Assembly: GCF_000007365.1 (NCBI RefSeq)
Contig: NC_004061.1
Coordinates: forward strand, 496,001 to 560,000
DNA: 64,000 bases
Source: Buchnera aphidicola str. Sg (Schizaphis graminum)
Lineage (GTDB): Bacteria; Pseudomonadota; Gammaproteobacteria; Enterobacterales; Enterobacteriaceae
Direction: 5' to 3'
Positions 1 to 12,201 of this stretch are shown here, piece after piece. A program made the translations under genes and the position numbers. Position 1 is the stretch's first letter, and every line of letters starts with the position of its first letter. The notes beneath the pieces were generated by a model that had not been told where the DNA came from, made no database searches, and saw only the letters and a program-made list of their open reading frames with translations.

Positions 1-2519
1 CATATACAGATATATATTTTTTATCTATTAACGCTTGTGAAAAAAAAATTTTTCATATTAGTTTTGCTAAAAACTATGTTGTTCAAAAAAATAATTTATT
101 AATGAATTTATCCGAAAAATATGAAAAATTTTATTTTTTATTTTTTAAAAAGTTTAAAAAAATAAAATATAATAATTTTTTTCAAAAAAACAATAGTAAC
201 AATTTACTTAACATTGTTAAAAATGACTTTTTAAATTTTAAAGAAAAAGAAAATTTATTAAAAAAAAACTCTTTTTTACTCAAAGATAATTCAATATCAA
301 TAAACATTTGCTGTGATAAAAAACATGAAATTGAAGTTTTATATAATAAATTATTGAGTTTTTTTAACGAAGACTCGAAACTCAAACCTAGTGATATTGT
401 TATTACTTCATTTTCATTAAATACTTATATAATTTACATTAATTCAATATTTAAATCTAAAAATAAAAAAGAAAAAATACCTTTTTATATATCTAAAAAA
501 CATTCTGATAAAATAGAAAAAATACTATTTATTTTTAATAAAATACTAAATTTACCAAATATCCGTTGTAATAATGAAGAAATATTAGATTTAATTGAAA
601 TTCAAGATATAAGAGATAAATTTGATATTTCAGAAGAAGAAATAAATATTTTATACGAATGGATTGAAAAAGCAAATATAAGATGGGGTCTTCACGAAAA
701 TGAAAAACAAAAAAATAATTTAATTTTTATAAAAAAAAATCAAAATACCTGGTTTTACGGTATTAAAAAATTACTAATAAGTCATGCAATAAATGAAGAA
801 GAAGAAGTTTGGAATAATGTTTTATCATGTACCTCTATTAACACTTCAAGAACAGAATTAATAGGAAAACTAATAAATTTTATTAAAGTTCTTGATCAAT
901 GGAGAGATAAATTATTTTTTTCAAAAAAAATTAAATCTTGGCGTCCACTTTTTCTTTGTTTTATAAAAGATTTCTTTTATAAAAATGAAAAAATAAGAGA
1001 TAGCATCGATATCATTAATAAAACTTGGACAAAAATGATCGATGATGCAACTTTATCTAATTATGAGAAAAAAATTCCTATAAGTATTTTAAAGAAAAAA
1101 TTTTCACATATTATGAATAATTTCAGTGAAAAAAAATTTTTACCAGGTGTAATAAATTTTTGTCATCCATCTTTAGTATGTTATATACCATTTAAAATAA
1201 AATGTATTATTGGAGCAGAATATCAAGAAATTCCTAAAAAAAAATTAAGTTCTTTTAACTTAATCGATAAATATCCATTAACTAGCGATTTGCACATTTG
1301 TAAAGAAAATTATATATTTCTTCAAAATTTTATTTCTACCCAAGAAACTTTATATATTAGTTATGTTGGACATTCTTTAAAAAATAATAATAAAGTTCGT
1401 TCATCAATATTAATTGATCAACTATTGAATCATATCACATCAAATTTTTATGTTTCAGAACATCATGATTATAAAAATAATAAAAAAGAGATATTTGAAC
1501 ATATTTGTAAAAAACATAAAAAAGAAAATCTTTATGAAAAAAAACAAGTCAATAAAATTAATTTGAATACACTTCAAAAAACAAAAAAAATAAATCAAGA
1601 AATATATAATAAAATTTTTTCTATAAAAAATAGAATAATTTCTACTTCTACTCAAATAAGCTTAAAAAGCTTGATATCTTTTTGGAAAAATCCAATACGT
1701 TATTTTTTTAATTATACATTAAATATAAAGTTAAAAATAGCAAAAAGAAATATTATAACAGAACCTTTTTCAATTAATCTATTTGATGATTTTAAGATCA
1801 GTAATATAATCTTTAAAAAAATATTAAACAATGAAAGTATAAAAGATGAATTCAAAAAAATTATTTTATCTGGTATTTTACCATATGGACATTTTGGATC
1901 AATTTTACTAAAAGAAAAAAAGAAAGAAATAGAAAATATAGTAAAAGCAATTTATAAATATCGAATATCATCTCCTAAAAAAGAAAATTTTGATATAAAA
2001 ATAGAAAAATATAATATTAATGGATGTTTAGATGAAATACAAAATACAGGTTTACTTAGATGGAAATTAGGTACAATTAATTATAGAGATAGAATATCCC
2101 TTTGGTTAGAACACTTAATTTATTGTATTTTAGGAGGTACTGGAGAAAGTAAAATTATAGGTTATAAAAAAAATTTTTTTTCTTTTTATCCTTTATCATC
2201 TCACTTAGCATATAATTATCTTTTCACCTATATTGAAGGATATATGAAAGGAATGAAAAATCCTTTGTTACTAATAAAATCAGGATCTAATTGGTTTGAT
2301 AAAGTCTATGATAAAAAAAATGATTGTATCAAAAAAAACGATGATATAAAAAGAAAAGCATATAAAATACTATATCATACATGGATGGGAAACGAGTATA
2401 TAACAGGAGAAAAAGAAGACTTATATATACAACAAATTATTTCTGAACTAAACGTAAAAAAAATTTGTAAAATTTCTCAAAAATGGTTTACTCCGATACT
2501 AAAACATCAAAAAAAATAA
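1..2519 (+). CDS. recC: Exonuclease V (RecBCD) gamma subunit RecC, 5' end outside window
   Basis: RecC is the structural and Chi-recognition subunit of the RecBCD helicase-nuclease that processes double-strand DNA ends. The frame is open from base 3 to the left edge of the window, so the Met codon at 102 is internal and about 840 codons are visible; E. coli RecC is 1122 residues, so roughly a quarter of the protein lies outside. Recognisable RecC blocks include IRWGLHENE, NICCDKKHEIEVLYNKLL, FKIKCIIGAEYQEIP, LYISYVGHS, LPYGHFGSILL, GLLRWKLG and LWLEHLIYCILGGTGESK. recB starts 20 bp downstream, and the ptrA gene that separates them in E. coli is absent. Identification is certain; the start is not visible. 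Confidence 0.97.
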   Translation, partial: YTDIYFLSINACEKKIFHISFAKNYVVQKNNLLMNLSEKYEKFYFLFFKKFKKIKYNNFFQKNNSNNLLNIVKNDFLNFKEKENLLKKNSFLLKDNSISINICCDKKHEIEVLYNKLLSFFNEDSKLKPSDIVITSFSLNTYIIYINSIFKSKNKKEKIPFYISKKHSDKIEKILFIFNKILNLPNIRCNNEEILDLIEIQDIRDKFDISEEEINILYEWIEKANIRWGLHENEKQKNNLIFIKKNQNTWFYGIKKLLISHAINEEEEVWNNVLSCTSINTSRTELIGKLINFIKVLDQWRDKLFFSKKIKSWRPLFLCFIKDFFYKNEKIRDSIDIINKTWTKMIDDATLSNYEKKIPISILKKKFSHIMNNFSEKKFLPGVINFCHPSLVCYIPFKIKCIIGAEYQEIPKKKLSSFNLIDKYPLTSDLHICKENYIFLQNFISTQETLYISYVGHSLKNNNKVRSSILIDQLLNHITSNFYVSEHHDYKNNKKEIFEHICKKHKKENLYEKKQVNKINLNTLQKTKKINQEIYNKIFSIKNRIISTSTQISLKSLISFWKNPIRYFFNYTLNIKLKIAKRNIITEPFSINLFDDFKISNIIFKKILNNESIKDEFKKIILSGILPYGHFGSILLKEKKKEIENIVKAIYKYRISSPKKENFDIKIEKYNINGCLDEIQNTGLLRWKLGTINYRDRISLWLEHLIYCILGGTGESKIIGYKKNFFSFYPLSSHLAYNYLFTYIEGYMKGMKNPLLLIKSGSNWFDKVYDKKNDCIKKNDDIKRKAYKILYHTWMGNEYITGEKEDLYIQQIISELNVKKICKISQKWFTPILKHQKK

Positions 2520-2539
2520 AAAAATATAAAATTAATATA

Positions 2540-5500
2540 ATGAAAAAAAAATTAAATATATTTCAAATACCTTTAAAAGGAATCCACTTAATTGAAGCTT
2601 CTGCAGGCACAGGAAAAACAAGTACAATTGCATTTTTATACTTACGTTTATTATTAGGATTAGAAAAAAATAAAGAAAATATAAGAAAATTATCAGTAAA
2701 AGAAATACTAGTAGTAACTTTTACTAACGCAGCAAAGGAAGAACTATACATAAGAATAAAAAAAAGCATCAAGGAATTACATTTATCATGCATAAAAAAG
2801 AAAAGCAAAGATCCTATTTTTCAGTCTTTTTTAACAAAAATAAAAAATTTTGATGAAGCTATTCATATATTAGAAGATGCTAAAATAAACATAAATAATG
2901 CTGCTATTTATACAATACATGGATTTTGTCAAGATGTTTTAGAAAATAATACTCTTATTAGCAATAGAGAAATAATTGAAAACGAATCTTTTTTATATTT
3001 ACAAGCAACACAAGATTTTTGGAGATATTTTTTTTATAATTTACCAAAAAAAATTATTAAAATTATTTATGAAGAATATCGTAGTCCAGAAGATCTTTTA
3101 AGAGAAATAAAACCAATATTAAAAGTTAATTCATCAATAAATTTCAAAAAAAAGTTCGATAAAAAAGAAACATTAATCACTTTTCATGAAAAGATAATAA
3201 ACAAAATAAATATTTTTAAACAAAAATGGTTAAATTATAATTTAATTATATTAAAAATAATTAATCAATTAAAAGTTAATAAAAAAATATACAGTAATTT
3301 TAATATCCTTAAATGGAAAAAAAAAATAACAGAATGGGCTGAGTCAGAAACTAAGAATTATAAAATGCCAATTTGTTTAAAATATTTTTCAGAAACAAGT
3401 ATAGAAAAAAATATAAAAAATTATAATTTTAAAAAACATATTTTTTTTGAAGAAATTGATAAAATATTAAAAAAAAATTTTTCTCTAAAAAATATAATTT
3501 TATTTTATGCTATAAAAAACATTCCTAAATTTGTAAAAAGAGAAAAAGAAAAAAAATTATTATTAGGATTTAATGATTTATTAAAAATTTTGTTAAAAAA
3601 TATAAAAAAAGAAGAATCGTTAAGAGAAATCATAATTAAACAATATCCAGTAGCATTAATTGACGAGTTCCAAGACACTAATATACAACAATATCAAATT
3701 TTTAATACTTTATACAAAAATAAAAAAACAGCACTATTTTTAGTTGGAGATCCTAAGCAATCCATATATAGTTTTAGAGGAGCTGATATTTTTTCATACT
3801 TACATGCTAAATTTAAAATTAAAAATTATTACTATCTTGACACAAACTGGCGTTCTTCAAAAAATATATGCAAAGCTATTAACTATTTATTTTCAAAAAA
3901 TAAAAATCCTTTTTATTTTAAAAATATTCCTTTTGAACCTATTTTATCATCTTCTAAAAACTTAAATATGAAGTTTAAAATAAAAGAAAAAAATCAAACT
4001 GCAATCTCTTTCTTTTTTCAAAAAAAGGAAGAAGTAAATATTGAAGAATACAGAGATTGGATTGCAAAACAATGTGCAAATGAAATCAGTTATTGGTTAA
4101 CTTGTTCAAAAAAAGGTGAAGCAATTATTTCAGATGGAAGTCAAGAAAGAATTTTGACAGAAAAAGATATCGTTATATTAGTTAGAAATAGAACAGAAGC
4201 TCAAATTATTAAAGAATCATTGAAAAAAGTTAATATTCTGTCAAAATATTCATCTCCCTATGAAAGTGTATTTAAAACATTTGATGCTCTTGAACTACTT
4301 TCAATACTTAAATCTATTTTAGATCCAACTGATATAAATTTATTAAAAAAATCTATTTTAACACATATTTTAAATAAAATTGCTTTTCAAAAAATAAAAG
4401 AAAATTCTAAAACAAAAATATCACATTTCTTAATACAAAAACTATACGAATACAACGACAAATGGAAAACAATAGGCATATTTTATACTATAAAAACAAT
4501 GATATTAGAATATCAAAAATATGCTAATAATTTTGAAATGTATAAAAATCAACAAAGGAATATTAATTTTTTACATATAGCTGAATTATTACAGGAAAAA
4601 TCTCAAAATTGCTATAAAGAAAATTCTTTAATGAGATGGTTTGAAAAAAAGATATTAGAGAAAAATAACATATCAGAAAATGAATATATTAAAAATTTTG
4701 CAGAATCGAAAATAATAAGAATTATTACTATACATAAATCAAAAGGATTAGAGTATCCTATTGTTTGGATACCTTTTATTGTAGATTTTAATGTATCAAA
4801 ATCATATTTTTATCATGAAAAAAAAACTTTAAAAATATTTTTTGATAATAATAAAAGTTCTGAAACTTTAAAAAAATCAGATGAAGAAAGATTAGCAGAA
4901 GATCTACGTTTTTTATACGTAGCTTTAACAAGATCAATTTATCATTGCAGCATAGGTATATCTTACTTAGTTAAAAAACGAAAAAAAAATAAAAAAAGTA
5001 GTGATATTCATAAAAGTTCTTTAGGATATATCATACAAAATGGAAAATGTATGAATTATAAAGAATTACTTTATGAATTAAAAATATTGAATAAAAAATT
5101 GTACATTGAAGTAAAATATCAAGCTATGAATTGTAAAAGTTTAACGATAAAAAAAGATGATCTTTATATATTATCACAACCCCAATTTTTACTTAAAGAA
5201 ATAAAATTATATTCTCAAATAACTAGTTTTACAAAAATAAAACAAGAAAATAAACATTTTAATAATATTCAATACAACAATATTGAATCATATTTTTTTA
5301 AAGAAAAAGATAAGAAAAAAACAATTCATAATTTTCCACATGGTAATAAAGCAGGTATCTTTATTCATTATATCTTAAAAACAATAAAATTTAACAATAC
5401 ATTCAATATTGATTGGTTTTATACAATTTTAAAAAAATATGAATTTTCAGAAAAATGGGCAAAAACATTAATGTTTTGGATAAACAATATTTTAAATTTT

Positions 5501-6022
5501 AAAATAAATAATTTAAATATTACTTTATCATCATTGAAAAAAACACAATATATAAAAGAATTAGAATTTTTTTTACCGATAAAAAATACATTATATTGTG
5601 AAGATCTTAATCAAATTATTCAGTCCATTGATTTAATTTCTTCTATTTCTCAAAAGATATTTTTTAATCCTGTTATAGGAATTTTAAAGGGTTTTATCGA
5701 CTTAGTTTTCATTTTTAATAAAAAATATTATATACTTGACTATAAGTGTAATTATTTAGGTAATAATGATAACTGTTATTCTTCTAAAAATATAAAAAAA
5801 GAGATTATTAAAAATCGATATGATATACAATATCAGTTGTACACGTTAGCATTGCATCAATATTTAAAGAAAAAAGTAAAACAATATCATTATAAAACTC
5901 ATTTCGGGGGAGTGTTTTATCTCTTTTTACGAGGTATAAACGTAAAAGATAGTATCTTTTATATTCTTCCAGATTATTTGTTAATTAAAAAATTAACTAA
6001 ATTAATTTTACAAAAAAAATAG
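2540..6022 (+). CDS. recB: Exonuclease V (RecBCD) beta subunit RecB, helicase-nuclease
   Basis: RecB is the 3'-5' SF1 helicase and the only nuclease of RecBCD. The frame opens further upstream at 2483 (inside recC), but ATG 2540 gives MKKKLNIFQIPLKG followed at once by the family block LIEASAGTGKT, so I place the start there (1160 aa; E. coli 1180). Visible motifs: Walker A at residues about 20-28, IDEFQDTN near 373, GDPKQSIYSFRGAD near 403, HKSKGLEYPIVW near 731, and LYVALTR near 791. The C-terminal nuclease domain keeps GFIDLVF (about 1051), LDYKCN (about 1066) and YDIQYQLYTLALHQYL (about 1095), so the metal-binding Asp-Asp-Lys set looks intact. A 10-A run lies at 3317-3326 in the reading frame. 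Confidence 0.97.
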   Translation: MKKKLNIFQIPLKGIHLIEASAGTGKTSTIAFLYLRLLLGLEKNKENIRKLSVKEILVVTFTNAAKEELYIRIKKSIKELHLSCIKKKSKDPIFQSFLTKIKNFDEAIHILEDAKININNAAIYTIHGFCQDVLENNTLISNREIIENESFLYLQATQDFWRYFFYNLPKKIIKIIYEEYRSPEDLLREIKPILKVNSSINFKKKFDKKETLITFHEKIINKINIFKQKWLNYNLIILKIINQLKVNKKIYSNFNILKWKKKITEWAESETKNYKMPICLKYFSETSIEKNIKNYNFKKHIFFEEIDKILKKNFSLKNIILFYAIKNIPKFVKREKEKKLLLGFNDLLKILLKNIKKEESLREIIIKQYPVALIDEFQDTNIQQYQIFNTLYKNKKTALFLVGDPKQSIYSFRGADIFSYLHAKFKIKNYYYLDTNWRSSKNICKAINYLFSKNKNPFYFKNIPFEPILSSSKNLNMKFKIKEKNQTAISFFFQKKEEVNIEEYRDWIAKQCANEISYWLTCSKKGEAIISDGSQERILTEKDIVILVRNRTEAQIIKESLKKVNILSKYSSPYESVFKTFDALELLSILKSILDPTDINLLKKSILTHILNKIAFQKIKENSKTKISHFLIQKLYEYNDKWKTIGIFYTIKTMILEYQKYANNFEMYKNQQRNINFLHIAELLQEKSQNCYKENSLMRWFEKKILEKNNISENEYIKNFAESKIIRIITIHKSKGLEYPIVWIPFIVDFNVSKSYFYHEKKTLKIFFDNNKSSETLKKSDEERLAEDLRFLYVALTRSIYHCSIGISYLVKKRKKNKKSSDIHKSSLGYIIQNGKCMNYKELLYELKILNKKLYIEVKYQAMNCKSLTIKKDDLYILSQPQFLLKEIKLYSQITSFTKIKQENKHFNNIQYNNIESYFFKEKDKKKTIHNFPHGNKAGIFIHYILKTIKFNNTFNIDWFYTILKKYEFSEKWAKTLMFWINNILNFKINNLNITLSSLKKTQYIKELEFFLPIKNTLYCEDLNQIIQSIDLISSISQKIFFNPVIGILKGFIDLVFIFNKKYYILDYKCNYLGNNDNCYSSKNIKKEIIKNRYDIQYQLYTLALHQYLKKKVKQYHYKTHFGGVFYLFLRGINVKDSIFYILPDYLLIKKLTKLILQKK

Positions 6023-6033
6023 TTTAATGAAAA

Positions 6034-7842
<1,809 letters not shown>

Positions 7843-7862
7843 GATACTTTAAAAGTAATCAT

Positions 7863-9191
7863 CTAAAATAAATCAATCATTAAAATTTTCGAACAACGTT
7901 GATAATTATACATTTTCTTTTTACTTTCAGGCAATATTTCAACATCTACTAAAATGAAGCCTCTTTCTTGAAACCAATGAATACTTTGAGTAGTAAGGAC
8001 AAAAATTTTTTTTAAATTTAGCTTTTTAGCATTTAACTTCATTGTTTGCAATAATAAATCTCCCCTTGAAGAATTTCGGTAATCAGGATGAACAGCTACA
8101 CATGCCATTTCACCTATTTTTTCCTTAAAAAAAGGGTATAATGCAGCACAAGCAATAGTTAAATTATCACGTTCAATAATAGTGAATTTATCTACTTCCA
8201 TCTCTAATTGTTCTCTAGATCTGCGTACTAAAATACCTTTTTTTTCTAAAGGACGAATTAATTCTAAAATACCTCCAATATCATTAATATTTGCTTGTCT
8301 GATTTTTTCTGCAGATTCCATAACCATCTGCGTTCCAATTCCATCACGCGAAAATAATTCTTGTAGTAATGCTCCATTTTTATGATAGCTAATTAAATGA
8401 CTACGATTGACTCCGCTTTTACAAGCTTTAATTGATCCTCTTAAAAATCGTATTGTTGAAGAAATATAATCACCTTTCCCTTCTAATTTTTTAATTTCAT
8501 TTTGTATATTATTAGGAAGTAATTCAGAAATAGTTTTTCCTTGACTATCAATTACACCTTGTTTACTGCAAAAACCTATCATTTTTTCTGCTTTTAACTT
8601 AATACTAACTTGAGTTGCAATTTCTTCAGAAGTTAAATTAAAACTTTCTCCTGTAACAGAAACAGCTACAGGTCCAATTAAAACTATGGCTCCATTTTCT
8701 AATTGACAATTAATAGCTTTTTTATCAATTCTTCTAATACGACCGCTGTGACAATAATCTATACCATCGTCTACACCTAAAGGCTGAGCAATAATAAAAT
8801 TACCGCTAACAACATTAATATTAGCTCCTTGTAAGGGGGTGTTACTTAAACTCATAGAAAGACGTGCTGTTATGTCAAGCTGTAATCTTCCTGCTGCTTG
8901 TTTTACTTGTTCTAAAGATAATAAGTCAGTGACGCGTATATACTTATGATAAGTTATTTTAATATTTTTTTCCTTTAAATTAGCATTAATTTGAGGACAA
9001 GATCCATACACTACAATTAAACGAATACCTAAACTATGCAGTAATCCTATATCATTAATAATACCAGAAAAATTTCCATATTTAATGGCTTCACCACTTA
9101 GCATTATTACAAATTTTTTACCTCGATGAGCATTAATATAGGGTACACTGTGGCGAAAACCCTGAACTAATTCAGTAGTACGCTCTCTCAT
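7863..9191 (-). CDS. argA: N-acetylglutamate synthase (amino-acid N-acetyltransferase)
   Basis: ArgA makes N-acetylglutamate from glutamate and acetyl-CoA, the first step of arginine synthesis, an essential amino acid that Buchnera supplies to aphids. The 442-residue protein (E. coli 443) aligns end to end: an amino-acid-kinase-like domain (about 15-270, with [15 protein letters not shown] and [18 protein letters not shown]) and a C-terminal GNAT acetyltransferase domain (about 295-442, with [20 protein letters not shown] and [16 protein letters not shown]). ATG 9191 is preceded by AAGAGGATT, a good Shine-Dalgarno. The gene lies downstream of tRNA-fMet on the same strand. I see no ARG-box operator upstream, so arginine repression is unlikely. 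Confidence 0.98.
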   Translation of the reverse strand: MRERTTELVQGFRHSVPYINAHRGKKFVIMLSGEAIKYGNFSGIINDIGLLHSLGIRLIVVYGSCPQINANLKEKNIKITYHKYIRVTDLLSLEQVKQAAGRLQLDITARLSMSLSNTPLQGANINVVSGNFIIAQPLGVDDGIDYCHSGRIRRIDKKAINCQLENGAIVLIGPVAVSVTGESFNLTSEEIATQVSIKLKAEKMIGFCSKQGVIDSQGKTISELLPNNIQNEIKKLEGKGDYISSTIRFLRGSIKACKSGVNRSHLISYHKNGALLQELFSRDGIGTQMVMESAEKIRQANINDIGGILELIRPLEKKGILVRRSREQLEMEVDKFTIIERDNLTIACAALYPFFKEKIGEMACVAVHPDYRNSSRGDLLLQTMKLNAKKLNLKKIFVLTTQSIHWFQERGFILVDVEILPESKKKMYNYQRCSKILMIDLF

Positions 9192-9336
9192 GACAATCCT
9201 CTTGCATTTTTATTCAAATATATATATTATTTTTTATATAATTTACTTTTTTTAAAAATACACAATTTATCTTAAAAAAAACAAAAAAATTATTATTATG
9301 ATAATGATATGACCTTGTAAAAAAAGGGTAGAATTT

Positions 9337-9367
9337 GGAGTATTTTTTAAGATGGGAGTATTTTTTA
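9337..9367. repeat. 13-bp direct repeat between tRNA-fMet and argA
   Basis: GGAGTATTTTTTA occurs at 9337-9349 and again at 9355-9367, an 18-bp period. It sits in the 190-bp gap between argA and tRNA-fMet, which holds no gene. Function unknown. Confidence 0.7.
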
Positions 9368-9381
9368 GAATCTGAAAAAAT

Positions 9382-9458
<77 letters not shown>

Positions 9459-9472
9459 CCTTTTAGTATTAA

Positions 9473-9501
9473 AGAATACATCTTTAATAAAAAAAAAGCA
9501 A
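9473..9501 (-). promoter_or_regulatory. Possible promoter of tRNA-fMet
   Basis: On the minus strand TTGCTT (9496-9501) and TATTCT (9473-9478) are separated by 17 bp, ending about 14 bp before the tRNA 5' end. The match to sigma70 consensus is moderate and the region is AT-rich, so this is tentative. Confidence 0.35.
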
Positions 9502-9537
9502 CCTTTTTAAAAAAATTTTTTAAAAAAATTTTTAAAT

Positions 9538-9559
9538 ATTATGCTTATATTATGCTTAT
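9538..9559. repeat. 11-bp tandem repeat upstream of mltA
   Basis: ATTATGCTTAT is repeated twice without a gap. The core TATGCTTA occurs a third time at 9592-9599, overlapping the mltA start codon. Function unknown. Confidence 0.6.
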
Positions 9560-9592
9560 TAAAAAAACTTAAAAATATTTAATAAAACTGCT

Positions 9593-10693
9593 ATGCTTAA
9601 TTCTTGCATTAATAAAATTAAAAAGAAAAAAAATATAAAAAAAATAATTTTAATGTTGATTTTTATCTTTTCAGTCAATTTTTTCACTAAAAATACAAAT
9701 CAAGGTAAACAATATGAAGATAAATTAAACAAAGATTTTACGAATATAAAAAAAATAAATATAAAAAACAAATTAGTTAATCAAAAAGAATTTCTTCTAC
9801 AACTTGAAAAAATTAAAATTTTCTCTCCAAATCTATATTCGAAAAATATATCTATTTATAACGCTATATTAAAATGGTTAAAAAAAAGAGCAGAAATAAA
9901 TGAACTAAATAAATTTAGAATAAAGTTATTTCAAATGAAAGGCGTAGATCAATATGGAAATGTTAAGATAACCGGATACTATACACCAATAGTAAAAGCC
10001 AGTAAGATCAAAAAAAATAACTTTATATATCCGATATACAGAACACCTTCTAATTTTAAAAAAAATGAAAAATTACCACAAAGAAAAGATATATACAATG
10101 GTTTTTTAAAAAAAGAATATATTTTAGCTTATAGCGATTCTTTAATAAATAATTTTATTATGGAAATTCAAGGTAGTGGTTTTATAGATTATGGTGATAA
10201 CAAACCATTAATTTTTTTTGGTTATGCAAAAAAAAATAATTGGCCTTATACAAGTATTGGTCAAATTTTAATCAAAAATGGCGATATACAAAAAAAAAAT
10301 ATTTCAATGAACACTATTAAAAACTGGTGTACACACCATACTCAAAAGGAAATACAAAATTTACTTGAAAAAAATAAATCCTTTGTTTTCTTTCAAGAAA
10401 CCAAAAGAAAAGAGGTATACGGTTCTAGCGCAGTGCCATTAGTTGAAAAAGCAGCTATAGCTGTAGATAAATCAGTAATAAAAATTGGAAGTGTCGTATT
10501 AGTAAAAATACCTGTTCTTGATAAAAACGGCATTTTTATTCATAAATATGAAATGCATTTACTAATTGCATTAGATGTAGGAGGTGTCATTAAAGGACAA
10601 CATTTTGATGTATATCAAGGAATCGGAGAAAAAGCTGGTAAATTGGCAGGTTTTTATAACCATTATGGATACGCTTGGGTACTGAAAATTTAA
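9593..10693 (+). CDS. mltA: Membrane-bound lytic murein transglycosylase A
   Basis: MltA cleaves peptidoglycan glycan strands with formation of 1,6-anhydromuramic acid. The 366-residue product (E. coli 365) keeps the family blocks [69 protein letters not shown] and [12 protein letters not shown]. Both Asp residues of the 3D-type barrel (about 328 and 339), one of which is catalytic in the family, are kept. The N terminus has a basic stretch then a hydrophobic segment (about 17-31), but the lipobox cysteine of E. coli MltA is missing, so it may be a signal-anchored or periplasmic protein instead of a lipoprotein. No Shine-Dalgarno is evident at ATG 9593. amiC, an E. coli neighbour, is absent. 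Confidence 0.95.
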   Translation: MLNSCINKIKKKKNIKKIILMLIFIFSVNFFTKNTNQGKQYEDKLNKDFTNIKKINIKNKLVNQKEFLLQLEKIKIFSPNLYSKNISIYNAILKWLKKRAEINELNKFRIKLFQMKGVDQYGNVKITGYYTPIVKASKIKKNNFIYPIYRTPSNFKKNEKLPQRKDIYNGFLKKEYILAYSDSLINNFIMEIQGSGFIDYGDNKPLIFFGYAKKNNWPYTSIGQILIKNGDIQKKNISMNTIKNWCTHHTQKEIQNLLEKNKSFVFFQETKRKEVYGSSAVPLVEKAAIAVDKSVIKIGSVVLVKIPVLDKNGIFIHKYEMHLLIALDVGGVIKGQHFDVYQGIGEKAGKLAGFYNHYGYAWVLKI

Positions 10694-10723
10694 CTCAAAA
10701 AACATAAACAAAAAGGAAAAAAA

Positions 10724-11203
10724 ATGAATATAATTCAATCAGGAATCAACGTTAAAAATGCTTCTATTACTATAATAATAGCAAGATTTAATGAATTTAT
10801 TAATAAAAATTTATTATCTGGAGCAATAGACACACTAACAAGAATAGGTCAAATAGACAAAGAGAAAATTTTAACAATATATGTTCCTGGAACTTATGAA
10901 ATACCTATAGTAGCAAGTTATATTGCAAATACTAATAAATATGACGCTATAATTGCAATTGGTACAATTATTAAAGGTAGTACTGATCATTTTAAACATA
11001 TTGCGAATGATGCTTATAGTAATCTTTCGAGAATTAGCACAAAATATTTTATACCTATTACAATGGGAATATTAACTACAGAAAACATTCAACAATCTAT
11101 TGAAAGGTCTGGTACAAAAATGGGTAATAAGGGATCTGAAGCTGCATTAGCTGCATTAGAAATGATTAATATTATGAAAAAATTAAAAAAAATAAATAAT
11201 TAA
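10724..11203 (+). CDS. ribE: 6,7-dimethyl-8-ribityllumazine synthase (riboflavin synthase beta chain)
   Basis: This enzyme condenses the pyrimidine product of RibD with 3,4-dihydroxybutanone 4-phosphate to give lumazine, the penultimate step to riboflavin. The product is 159 residues (E. coli 156). Family blocks: IARFNEFINKNLLSGAID, VPGTYEIPIVASYIA, YDAIIAIGTIIKGSTDHF (with the catalytic-loop His) and GTKMGNKGSEAALAALEM. AAAAGGAAAAAAA before ATG 10724 supplies a Shine-Dalgarno. It starts a cluster with thiL, the two ribD parts and nusB. E. coli has ribD-ribE-nusB-thiL, so order is altered here. The symbol ribH is also used for this gene. Confidence 0.97.
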   Translation: MNIIQSGINVKNASITIIIARFNEFINKNLLSGAIDTLTRIGQIDKEKILTIYVPGTYEIPIVASYIANTNKYDAIIAIGTIIKGSTDHFKHIANDAYSNLSRISTKYFIPITMGILTTENIQQSIERSGTKMGNKGSEAALAALEMINIMKKLKKINN

Positions 11204-11206
11204 ATT

Positions 11207-12178
11207 ATGGAATATAACGAATTTGAAATTATATCTAAATTTTTTAAAAATCATCAAAAAAAAGATAAAAATCAAATTAAGGGAATTGGAGACGATAGTG
11301 CCTTAATAAAAATACCAAAAAACAATCTTCTTGCAATTAGCACTGATACCTTGGTTGAGGGAAAGCACTTTTTAAAAAATATAACTCCTAAAGATTTAGC
11401 ATATAAATCTGTTGCAGTTAATCTTAGTGATTTAGCTGCTATGGGAGCAAAACCAACATGGATCACATTATCTATCACAATGCCAAAATCTGATAGTGTA
11501 TGGCTAAAATCATTTAGTAAAAGTTTTTTTAAAATTTTAAATAAATATAAATTAAATTTAATTGGAGGAGATACGAATTCGGGTCCCTTAAGTATCACAT
11601 TAAGCATTTACGGATTAATAGAAGGAAAAAATGCACTACTACGAGGAAATGCTAAAAATGGAGATTTAATATATATCACTGGAAATCTTGGAGAAAGCGC
11701 TGCAGGTTTATCCTTACTTCAAAAAAAAACTTTTTTAAAAAACGTGAAAATATGCAATTATTTAATTAAAAAACATCTGAAACCTATTCCTAGAATTTCT
11801 GAAGGCATAGCATTAAGAAACATTGCTAATGCAGCTATCGATATATCAGACGGTTTAATTTCTGATTTAGGTCATATATTAAAAAATAGTAAATGTGGAG
11901 CTGATATTAATTTAAATACAATACCTATTTCTAAAATATTAACTGATAATTTTAAGATTGATGAATATTTAAACTGGGCTTTAAATTCTGGAGAAGATTA
12001 TGAATTGTGTTTTACCATCTCAAAAAAAAATATTAAAAAATTAAATGTAGCTATTAAAAAAAAAATAATTAAATGCACATGTATAGGTTATATTACATCT
12101 GCAGAAAAGGGATTGAATTTGATACAAAATCAAAAAAAAATAATTTTTAAAAAATCAGGTTTTAATCATTTTATTTAA
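11207..12178 (+). CDS. thiL: Thiamine-monophosphate kinase
   Basis: ThiL phosphorylates thiamine monophosphate to the cofactor thiamine diphosphate, which Dxs encoded nearby requires. The 323-residue protein (E. coli 325) belongs to the PurM/ThiL fold: GIGDDSALI near the N terminus, STDTLVEGKHFL, SVAVNLSDLAAMGAKPTW, LIGGDTNSGPLSIT, IDISDGLISDLGHI and NSGEDYELCFTI are all present. ATG 11207 is three bases after the ribE stop, suggesting translational coupling. A 10-A run lies at 12056-12065 and several 9-A runs are also in frame. Confidence 0.97.
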   Translation: MEYNEFEIISKFFKNHQKKDKNQIKGIGDDSALIKIPKNNLLAISTDTLVEGKHFLKNITPKDLAYKSVAVNLSDLAAMGAKPTWITLSITMPKSDSVWLKSFSKSFFKILNKYKLNLIGGDTNSGPLSITLSIYGLIEGKNALLRGNAKNGDLIYITGNLGESAAGLSLLQKKTFLKNVKICNYLIKKHLKPIPRISEGIALRNIANAAIDISDGLISDLGHILKNSKCGADINLNTIPISKILTDNFKIDEYLNWALNSGEDYELCFTISKKNIKKLNVAIKKKIIKCTCIGYITSAEKGLNLIQNQKKIIFKKSGFNHFI

Positions 12179-12201
12179 TAAATATGAAAAATTGGTGAAA
12201 T

